Positions 1 through 9,818 of a stretch of DNA of 9,818 nucleotides are shown piece after piece. The stretch is from Sphingomonadaceae bacterium (lineage in GTDB: Bacteria; Pseudomonadota; Alphaproteobacteria; Sphingomonadales; Sphingomonadaceae), in assembly GCA_023384025.1 (NCBI GenBank), contig JAHDXX010000111.1:1-9818 (forward strand), in the 5' to 3' direction. A program made the position numbers and the translations under genes. Under the pieces are notes generated by a model. It did no database searches, was not told where the DNA came from, and saw only the letters and a program-made list of their open reading frames with translations. The stretch's first letter is position 1, and every line of letters starts with the position of its first letter.

Positions 1-130
1 AAACGCGATTGTTCTGATTTGTCATGCGATCCATCAAACAGACCGCGGTGCGATCAGGCCGCTGCCCTGTCCCCTCCCACTGCAATTTTTTCCGCAGGCA
101 CCTGTCCACGTGCGCCTGCCACCCTACTAG
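1..130. other. Left-edge intergenic sequence with no recognisable gene
   Basis: This stretch lies beyond the terminator that follows gltD. I see no coding region with homology-like content: open frames entering from here on the plus strand run antisense through gltD and have no recognisable protein pattern. A run of six T lies near 85-90 on the plus strand, but I see no stable stem in front of it, so I do not call a plus-strand terminator. The segment may hold the flank of a gene outside the window. Confidence 0.5.
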
Positions 131-178
131 GCGAAAAAGTGCAATTCCTGCAAGCATCTGCCTGCCAGGAACTGTTGC
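131..178 (-). terminator. Rho-independent terminator of the gltBD operon
   Basis: On the minus strand, 14 bases after the gltD stop codon, an imperfect hairpin forms. Bases 141-144 (GCAA on plus) pair with 175-178 (TTGC), and 145-150 (TTCCTG) pair with 166-171 (CAGGAA). A three-base bulge (172-174) and a loop of about 15 bases complete it. On the transcribed strand the stem is followed within two bases by a run of five T (134-138). Stem, position and T-run together fit an intrinsic terminator ending the gltBD transcript. The large loop and modest stem make the strength uncertain. Confidence 0.65.
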
Positions 179-192
179 AAAATGCGTTTCGA

Positions 193-1629
193 TCAACGCG
201 GCAGCGAGGTTACACCCATCAGCGCCTCGTCCACCGCACGCGCAGCCTGGCGCCCCTCACGGATGGCCCAGACCACGAGGCTTTGCCCGCGCCGCATGTC
301 ACCGCAGGCATAGACCCCCGGTTCGCTGGTGGCATAATCACTGGTGTTGGCAGCGACATTGCCCCGTGCATCGAGCGCTACGCCCGCCCGGTCGAGCAGG
401 CCGCGCTTCTTCGGCCCGGTAAAGCCCATGGCGAGGAAGATCAGGTCGGCCTTGAGCACGAATTCGCTGCCCGGCACTTCCTGCATCCGGCCATTGGCCC
501 ATTCAACGCGGACGCATTCCAGCCCGGTGACTTCGCCGCCTTCGCCAATCACCCGCTTGGCGAGGACCGACCAGTCACGCTCGACGCCTTCCTCGTGGCT
601 CGAAGAGGTGCGCAGCTTCAATGGCCAGTCGGGCCAGGTCAGGGCCTTGTCTTCCTTCTCCGGCGGGCGCGGCATGATTTCCAGCTGGGTGACGGATGCC
701 GCGCCCTGGCGGTTGGAAGTGCCAACGCAGTCGCTGCCGGTGTCACCACCGCCGATCACGATCACGTGCTTGCCCGTGGCGGTCAGCGTGCCACGCGGGG
801 CGGCGCGCACTTCGTCATCGCCCGCAACCCGCTTGTTCTGCTGGGTGAGGAATTCCATTGCCAGCCGCACGCCGGGCAGTTCGGCGCCCGGAATGTCGAG
901 CATCCGCGCTTCCTCGGCTCCGCCTGCAAGCACCACCGCGTCGAAGTTCTCGCGCAGCGCCTTGAAGCTGACCTCGACGCCGACTTCGGCGCTGGTCTTG
1001 AAGGTCACCCCTTCGGCTTCCATCTGCACCGCCCGTCGGTTGATCAGATGCTTTTCCATCTTGAAGTCGGGGATGCCGTAACGCAGCAGGCCGCCGATCC
1101 GGTCGTTCTTTTCGAACACGGTCACGGCATGGCCCGCGCGGGCAAGCTGTTGCGCACAGGCGAGGCCCGCCGGGCCGGAACCAACCACAGCCACCGACTT
1201 GCCGGTCTGCTTTTCCGGCACCTGCGGCTTGATCCAGCCTTCCTGCCACCCGCGGTCGACGATCGCACATTCGATGCTTTTGATCGTCACCGGCTGGTCA
1301 ACGATGTTGAGTGTGCAGCTTGCCTCGCACGGGGCAGGGCAGACGCGGCCGGTGAACTCGGGGAAGTTGTTGGTGCTGTGGAGCACTTCCAGCGCGTTCT
1401 TCCAGTCCGCTTCGTAGACCAGGTGGTTCCAGTCCGGGATCAGGTTGTTCACCGGGCAGCCGTTGTGACAATAGGGAATCCCGCAGTTCATGCAGCGGCT
1501 GGCCTGCCCGCGCAGCTTCTCGTCCGGCAGCGGGACGATGAATTCCTTGTAGTTTGTCAGCCGCTCGGCCGGATCGAGATAGGTCCGGTCGGACCGGTCG
1601 AGTTCGAGGAAGCCGGTTTCCTTGCCCAT
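193..1629 (-). CDS. gltD: Glutamate synthase [NADPH] small (beta) subunit
   Basis: This is the electron-input subunit of bacterial NADPH-dependent glutamate synthase (GOGAT). It oxidises NADPH at FAD and passes electrons through iron-sulphur clusters to the FMN and 3Fe-4S centre of GltB in the cytoplasm. The 478-residue length is normal for the family. The N-terminal domain has two cysteine clusters, C46-x2-C49-x4-C54-x3-C58 and C97-x3-C101-x3-C105, matching the low-potential 4Fe-4S sites. An FAD-binding Rossmann motif GSGPAG lies at 150-155, followed by the IGGLLRYGIPDFK signature (178-190). The NADPH-binding motif GGGDTG is at 293-298. The family C-terminal motif CGDMRRGQSLVVWAIREGR also binds FAD. 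The ATG start has AAGGGT eight bases upstream, overlapping the gltB stop. The gene is 12 bases from gltB, so it is clearly co-transcribed and probably translationally coupled. It looks intact, with all expected ligand cysteines present. Confidence 0.97.
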   Translation of the reverse strand: MGKETGFLELDRSDRTYLDPAERLTNYKEFIVPLPDEKLRGQASRCMNCGIPYCHNGCPVNNLIPDWNHLVYEADWKNALEVLHSTNNFPEFTGRVCPAPCEASCTLNIVDQPVTIKSIECAIVDRGWQEGWIKPQVPEKQTGKSVAVVGSGPAGLACAQQLARAGHAVTVFEKNDRIGGLLRYGIPDFKMEKHLINRRAVQMEAEGVTFKTSAEVGVEVSFKALRENFDAVVLAGGAEEARMLDIPGAELPGVRLAMEFLTQQNKRVAGDDEVRAAPRGTLTATGKHVIVIGGGDTGSDCVGTSNRQGAASVTQLEIMPRPPEKEDKALTWPDWPLKLRTSSSHEEGVERDWSVLAKRVIGEGGEVTGLECVRVEWANGRMQEVPGSEFVLKADLIFLAMGFTGPKKRGLLDRAGVALDARGNVAANTSDYATSEPGVYACGDMRRGQSLVVWAIREGRQAARAVDEALMGVTSLPR

Positions 1630-1637
1630 GGTATCTG

Positions 1638-1641
1638 ACCC

Positions 1642-1643
<2 letters not shown>
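1638..1643 (-). promoter_or_regulatory. gltD ribosome binding site overlapping the gltB stop
   Basis: AAGGGT on the minus strand lies eight bases before the gltD ATG and shares bases with the TAA stop of gltB. The overlap supports both the chosen gltD start and translational coupling of the two subunits, which are needed in equal amounts. Confidence 0.6.
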
Positions 1644-6303
<4,660 letters not shown>

Positions 6304-6493
6304 CCCATCTGTGTGGCGCCCGAATCCCTGCCCTGCAGGCCGGATCGAGCAATCAAAAGCGCTACACCATGGCGGGCAGCGCAGCAAACCTAGCGCGGAC
6401 GGGCCTCATGGCGACACGAAATGATTTTTGCAACTGCGAAGGGTTTCTTGGGAAGGGGCGTTGCGCTGAATAGGAATGCAGCAAGCCATAATG
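6304..6493 (-). promoter_or_regulatory. gltB upstream leader, probable promoter region
   Basis: This is the only intergenic space in front of gltBD, so its promoter should lie here. The most AT-rich island is near 6417-6436 and includes TTGCAA on the minus strand, which could serve as a -35-like element. I see no convincing -10 at 16-18 bases from it. I looked for a sigma-54 type GG-N10-GC pair, expected if NtrC controlled the operon, and found none with the right spacing. An ATG at 6387 opens a frame continuous with gltB, so part of this region could be an N-terminal extension. Only the location is supported, not any individual element. Confidence 0.35.
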
Positions 6494-6534
6494 GCAAGAG
6501 CCCCGCCAGCGCTGCACGCTGACGGGGCTCTTGC
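6494..6534 (-). terminator. Strong hairpin after the repeat-rich membrane protein gene
   Basis: A near-perfect inverted repeat lies 31 bases past the stop codon of the preceding gene. GCAAGAGCCCCG (6494-6505) pairs with CGGGGCTCTTGC (6523-6534), there is one mismatch (6506/6522), then CAGC (6507-6510) pairs with GCTG (6518-6521) around a seven-base loop. This gives 16 paired bases, most of them GC. On the minus strand the stem is followed by CATTATGG, which is only weakly T-rich, so the U-tract is poor. It most likely ends transcription of the membrane protein gene or protects its 3' end, insulating gltB. An attenuator role for gltB is possible but less likely, because it is about 190 bases from that start. 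Confidence 0.6.
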
Positions 6535-6565
6535 GGATGGTCAGATAGGGTCGGTCAGGCCCGGA

Positions 6566-8563
6566 TCATGCCGCGCCGCTCATGTGCTGAAGGCGGGCAA
6601 GCGCATCGCGCAGCGCCGCTTCGGTGGCGACAGGGTCTGCTGCCTGCCCGGTGCGTTGTGCCTGCGGCGGAGCGAACGGCGGACGCGCGACTGGCGCTGC
6701 CTCGGCGGGATCGCGGGTCGGCCCGTCGGGGGCCGGGGCTGCACGGCCCTGCTGGGCGGTGCCGGGGAAGACAACCACCGGTTCGATTGCGCCGTCGACC
6801 GGCTCATCATCTTCGATCCGCACGTATTCGCGTGAAGGTGCGAATCCGGCCTTCATCGCGAGGAGCGAGCCGAAGCTGTCCTCGTTGTCTGATTCGTGAT
6901 CACTATCGGCTTCTGCGGGAACCTCTGCGGCAGGCTGCGGCGCGCCGAAAGGTTGCGCCATGGCCGGAGCCGCCGGTTCAGCTGCAGAACCGAAAGGTTT
7001 GCCCATGGTCGAGAAGGGCAGCGAAAAGCCATGATCGAGGTCGTGCTGGTCATCGCCATCGTCGAAGCTGAGCGGCGCCAGTGCGGCGGGCAACGATGAG
7101 GCAGGGTTCGGCTGGCCCATGAACGCCGGCGGATGGCCAACAGGCTCCGCAGGAAGGGCGGCTGCGACAGGTGACGGCATTGCGAACGGGGCAGCAGGTG
7201 CCGGGGCGAACGGGGCAGTAGGTGCCGGGGCGAATGGGGCAGCCGCTTCCGGGGTTACCGGAACAGCGGGTGCTGGCGCAGGTTCGGGATTGAACGGAGC
7301 CTGAGGCAGCGCCATTCCCATCAGCGCAGATGCCGAGGTGGCAGGGGCGCCGGTCGCACTGCTGGCGTGGCGAAGGGCCCGGGTAAAACGTTCCACCAGC
7401 GCGACCGTGTCGAGCCCGGCCAGTTCCGGGCCTTGGCCCGTCGGGGCAGGTTGTGCGTGCTCGAACACGGGGGGCGCAGCAACCGGCGGGGCGAACGATG
7501 CAACCGGCGCAGCGAATGCTTCCGGGACAGCCGGAGCCACATCTTCGGGAGCCGGCACCGGCATGGAGAACGCATTCCCTCCGAACGGTGACGCACCGAA
7601 CGGAGCGGCTGCAGGTTGCGGTGTCTGGGCCGGGGGTGAGAACGGAGCAGCCGCAGTATGGGGTGAAACGTCTGTGGCAAACGGTTCGGCCGCAACCGGC
7701 GGCGCAAAAGGCGATGCCACAGGGGCAGACTGCTCGGCCCGTGCGACACTTTGCGAAGGCGGGGCAAACGGTGCTGCTGGCGCGAACGGGGCGGCATAGG
7801 TTGCGGGCTGGGGTGCCCGGAAAATGCCGTCCGAGGCGGACGGTCCGGCGGGCAGGGGCGGTGTCGCGAGGGCATCGGAATCGGTCGCGCCGAAAGGATC
7901 CGAGCCAAACAGGGGAGGCGCTGTTGGTACTGGTGCCGGTGCCGGCGCAGCATGGCCGGTGAAGCCGGTCATGCGCTCGTCATCCTCGCGCTGCTGGTCG
8001 AAATGGCCAAGTTCCAAGGCTTCCTCCTCTGCGAAGTCTTCTGCGCCCATCAAGTCGAGCACGCCGTCGCTCCCGGGCAGGGGCACGTGCATCATGTAGT
8101 CCGACGGTTCGCTTTCGTCGGTCACGGTCAGCGCGCGGCGGCGGCCGTTGATCGGTTCGGCGCCGGGGCGCGAGGCAACTGTCGCGATCGGTTCATCGAG
8201 GCCGTCGCTGCCCAGCTCTTCCATGGCGGAGATGGGCTTCTTCGCGCTGCCCTTGATCGCTTCGGGAGCCTTGGCGCGCGGACGGGCCTTGCTGGCCGAC
8301 TGACCTGCAGCCACCTTGCGGGCGAGCAGGACGCCGATGATGGCACCAACAAGTCCGGCGCCCAGACCCAGCGCGAGGCGAAAAGTAAACCCGAGGGCGC
8401 CCATGCCGGTGGCGACGCCGACCTGATCGAACAATGCCTGCGGCAGGACCATGGTGCCGATGCCCAGCAGGGCGGCGAACCACAGCGCGACAATGGCCGG
8501 GAAAAGCGGATGTGCGCTGACTGGCGCCTGCGCTGCCGGTTTCGCGTTCCTCTGGGTTCCCAC
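6566..8563 (-). CDS. Two-helix membrane-anchored Ala/Pro-rich protein with Pro-Phe repeats, function unknown
   Basis: I do not recognise a named family. The 665-residue product has a short N-terminus, then two hydrophobic segments at about 17-43 and 55-81 joined by a short loop. A basic stretch follows (LLARK, then ARPRAK), which by the positive-inside rule would put the long tail in the cytoplasm. Beyond about residue 110 it is mostly Ala/Pro-rich and probably disordered. It has 16 Pro-Phe dipeptides, often APFAP or PFAPP, between about 223 and 630. Less degenerate islands interrupt this: TVTDESEPSDYMM with VLDLMGAEDF (146-178), a likely amphipathic helix GLDTVALVERFTRALRH (383-399), an acidic block with VRIEDDEPVDGAIEPVVVFPG (581-601), and a C-terminal helix ALRDALARLQHM. 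The GTG start is preferred because AGGGA lies seven bases upstream; a TTG two codons earlier is too close to it. It begins 37 bases after the glycosyltransferase stop, so co-transcription is likely. A membrane-tethered scaffold is one guess. Confidence 0.8.
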   Translation of the reverse strand: MGTQRNAKPAAQAPVSAHPLFPAIVALWFAALLGIGTMVLPQALFDQVGVATGMGALGFTFRLALGLGAGLVGAIIGVLLARKVAAGQSASKARPRAKAPEAIKGSAKKPISAMEELGSDGLDEPIATVASRPGAEPINGRRRALTVTDESEPSDYMMHVPLPGSDGVLDLMGAEDFAEEEALELGHFDQQREDDERMTGFTGHAAPAPAPVPTAPPLFGSDPFGATDSDALATPPLPAGPSASDGIFRAPQPATYAAPFAPAAPFAPPSQSVARAEQSAPVASPFAPPVAAEPFATDVSPHTAAAPFSPPAQTPQPAAAPFGASPFGGNAFSMPVPAPEDVAPAVPEAFAAPVASFAPPVAAPPVFEHAQPAPTGQGPELAGLDTVALVERFTRALRHASSATGAPATSASALMGMALPQAPFNPEPAPAPAVPVTPEAAAPFAPAPTAPFAPAPAAPFAMPSPVAAALPAEPVGHPPAFMGQPNPASSLPAALAPLSFDDGDDQHDLDHGFSLPFSTMGKPFGSAAEPAAPAMAQPFGAPQPAAEVPAEADSDHESDNEDSFGSLLAMKAGFAPSREYVRIEDDEPVDGAIEPVVVFPGTAQQGRAAPAPDGPTRDPAEAAPVARPPFAPPQAQRTGQAADPVATEAALRDALARLQHMSGAA
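7182..7253 (-). repeat. Three 24-base tandem units inside the Pro-Phe repeat gene
   Basis: Units start at 7182, 7206 and 7230, each beginning GCGAAC or GCGAAT followed by GGGGCAG. The first two differ at a single base; the third is diverged in its second half. Each unit encodes eight residues of the pattern APFAPAPT/A, giving three consecutive APFA segments in the protein. Because the length is a multiple of three, gain or loss of a unit would keep the frame. Near-identity of two units suggests a recent duplication within an older repetitive tract. Confidence 0.85.
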
Positions 8564-8570
8564 AATCAAT

Positions 8571-8575
8571 TCCCT
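8571..8575 (-). promoter_or_regulatory. Ribosome binding site that decides a GTG start
   Basis: AGGGA on the minus strand sits seven bases before GTG at 8563-8561. The alternative TTG codon at 8569 would be only one base from it, too close for initiation. The site therefore favours the GTG start for the membrane protein. It lies in the short gap after the glycosyltransferase stop. Confidence 0.6.
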
Positions 8576-8600
8576 GTTCCGTCGAGGCGAAACCGCCGGG

Positions 8601-9818
8601 TCAGGCCGCGGCGGAAATACCCCTATGATGTGCAGGGCCTAGCAAGAGATGGTAAACGTCTTGATAACGACGCACGTTCTGCGCCCAGTCATGCCCGGTG
8701 GCGACATGGGCGCGGGCACGTTCGCGCATGGCGTCCCAGCTGTCCCGCTGGTCGAGCAGGTCGGCGAGGGCATTCGCGCAACCGGCCGGATCATCGGCCG
8801 GGAACAGGATGCCGGTCTTGCCATCCTCGATCAGCTCGCGGTGACCGCCGACATTGCTGGCGGCGACGATGCGGCGCTGGGCCATGGCCTCCAGCGGCTT
8901 GAGCGGTGTGACCAGGTCGGTCAGGCGGCTCGCCTTGCGGGGATAGGCGAGGACATCGACCAGCGAGTAATACCGCTCGACCTGATCGTGCGGGACGCGG
9001 CCGGTGAACAGGATCGCTTCGGCTGCGGGAGAGGCTGCCGCTTGGGCCCGCAGTGCGCTGTCCATCGGCCCGCCCCCGACCAGCAGCAACCTGGCCCCCG
9101 GTCTGCGCGCGCGCAGCAGCGGCATGGCGGCGATGAGGTCATCGAGGCCTTCGTAATCGTAAAAGCTGCCGATGAAGCCGATCACCGGATCGTTGCCCAG
9201 TCCCAGTTCAGCAGCGATGGCATCGTCGCGCATAGGAGGATCACCGAACAGCGCGAGGTCGACCCCGTTGGGCGAGATGCCGATCCGCCCCGGATCGACA
9301 CCGCGCGCGATCAGGTCGTCGCGCAGGCCGCTGCAGATCGTGAACACCGCGTCGACTCCGGCCACGACCCGGTTTTCCAGCGCCCGGGTCAACCGGTACT
9401 TGAGCGATCCCTCGCGCCCGGTGCCGTTGCCCACCGCTGCGTCTTCCCAGAAGGCGCGAATTTCATAGACCACCGGAATGCCCAGCCGTCGCCCGGCCTG
9501 AAGCGCGGCCATGCCGCACAGGGCAGGCGAATGGGCATGCAGCACATCCGGGCGCCATTCACGTGCCAGACGCTCAATCGCCTCGGCCAGCCTGGCGATC
9601 TCGCGCCACTCGCGCACGCCGGCCGGGCCATTGGCCTCGCCCGGGGTGCGGTGGAAAAGGATGCCGTCGGCCTCTTCCACAGAAGGCCCTGATGCAGCGT
9701 GGCGCAAGCCGGTGATGCCGCGCACTTTGAGGCCTGCGGCCTGCTGCGACTTCAGGATCGCGCGGGTACGGAAGGTATAGCCGCTGTGCAGCGGCAGCGA
9801 ATGGTCAAGGACATGCAG
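8601..9818 (-). CDS. PEP-CTERM/exosortase A (XrtA)-associated glycosyltransferase, TIGR04063-like; 5' end cut off
   Basis: This is a GT-B fold, GT4-type glycosyltransferase, expected to move a sugar from a nucleotide donor to a growing exopolysaccharide at the cytoplasmic membrane face. The frame is open to the window edge and 405 residues are visible. The first of these read LHVLDHSLPLHSGYTFRT, which matches the family's N-terminus, so probably only about three residues are missing. The acceptor domain includes HAHSP (94-98) and YEIRAFWED (118-126). The linker has SPNGVD (182-187). The donor domain starts with GFIGSFYDYEGLD (214-226) and includes LLLVGGGP and RLTDLVTPLKPLEAMA (about 267-281). 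That last segment replaces the usual E-x7-E pair with an acidic residue nine positions before the Glu. A GTG inside the frame at 9725 could mislead a gene caller, but the conserved residues upstream show it is internal. Such genes normally lie in exosortase/EPS clusters, so the rest of one probably lies beyond the right edge. Donor and acceptor sugars are unknown. Confidence 0.9.
   Translation of the reverse strand: MHVLDHSLPLHSGYTFRTRAILKSQQAAGLKVRGITGLRHAASGPSVEEADGILFHRTPGEANGPAGVREWREIARLAEAIERLAREWRPDVLHAHSPALCGMAALQAGRRLGIPVVYEIRAFWEDAAVGNGTGREGSLKYRLTRALENRVVAGVDAVFTICSGLRDDLIARGVDPGRIGISPNGVDLALFGDPPMRDDAIAAELGLGNDPVIGFIGSFYDYEGLDDLIAAMPLLRARRPGARLLLVGGGPMDSALRAQAAASPAAEAILFTGRVPHDQVERYYSLVDVLAYPRKASRLTDLVTPLKPLEAMAQRRIVAASNVGGHRELIEDGKTGILFPADDPAGCANALADLLDQRDSWDAMRERARAHVATGHDWAQNVRRYQDVYHLLLGPAHHRGISAAA

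Noticed and set aside
19..1638. A 539-codon plus-strand open frame antisense to gltD
   Set aside because: It mirrors gltD codons, has no recognisable domains and would cross the gltBD terminator. It is an artefact of GC-rich codon use.
6304..6480. Possible sigma-54/NtrC promoter for gltBD
   Set aside because: No GG and GC dinucleotides at the required spacing within a TGGCAC/TTGC-like context were found on the minus strand.
6900..7960. A CRISPR array or phage-type repeat suggested by recurring GGCGAACGG-like words
   Set aside because: The words fall in register with the reading frame and encode PFA-type motifs; spacing is irregular and there are no unique spacers between identical repeats.
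7751..8902. Plus-strand open frame of 383 codons across the membrane protein and glycosyltransferase genes
   Set aside because: It spans the junction of two real minus-strand genes and reads as Arg/Gly/Ala-rich noise.
8649..9692. Plus-strand open frame of 347 codons opposite the glycosyltransferase
   Set aside because: The minus-strand frame has unmistakable GT4 motifs; this one has none.
8601..9725. A glycosyltransferase start at the GTG codon at 9725
   Set aside because: The 31 codons upstream to the window edge remain open and encode the conserved family N-terminus (HVLDHSLPLHSGYTF), so the GTG is an internal Val.

Overview
The window looks like part of the chromosome of a GC-rich alphaproteobacterium. 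It is most likely a sphingomonad (order Sphingomonadales, possibly the Erythrobacter/Porphyrobacter/Novosphingobium area). The reasons are the alphaproteobacterial-type NADPH glutamate synthase, the PEP-CTERM/exosortase A (XrtA)-type glycosyltransferase, and the Ala/Pro-rich style of the membrane protein between them. This placement is inferred from family resemblance and composition; no marker RNA is present.

All four genes lie on the minus strand. Read in the direction of transcription (high to low coordinates) they are: (1) an exosortase A-associated glycosyltransferase whose first few codons are cut off by the right edge (9818-8601); (2) after 37 bases, a 665-residue protein with two N-terminal membrane helices and a long disordered tail carrying many Pro-Phe motifs (8563-6566), followed by a strong hairpin (6534-6494); (3) after a leader of about 190 bases, gltB, the large subunit of glutamate synthase (6303-1642); (4) after 12 bases, gltD, the small subunit (1629-193), followed by a convincing intrinsic terminator (178-131). 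The last 130 bases to the left edge hold no recognisable gene.

Two functional units sit side by side. gltBD is a classical two-gene operon. GltD takes electrons from NADPH and passes them through FAD and iron-sulphur clusters to GltB. GltB releases ammonia from glutamine, channels it internally and makes glutamate from 2-oxoglutarate, completing the GS-GOGAT route of ammonia assimilation. The glycosyltransferase probably marks the end of an exopolysaccharide/XrtA locus lying mostly beyond the right edge. The repeat-rich membrane protein directly after it may be co-transcribed with it, but its function is unknown.

I found no mobile element, CRISPR array, tRNA, rRNA or toxin-antitoxin pair. 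The best candidate for something undescribed is the two-helix Pro-Phe repeat protein; the rest is well-understood metabolism and polysaccharide biosynthesis.
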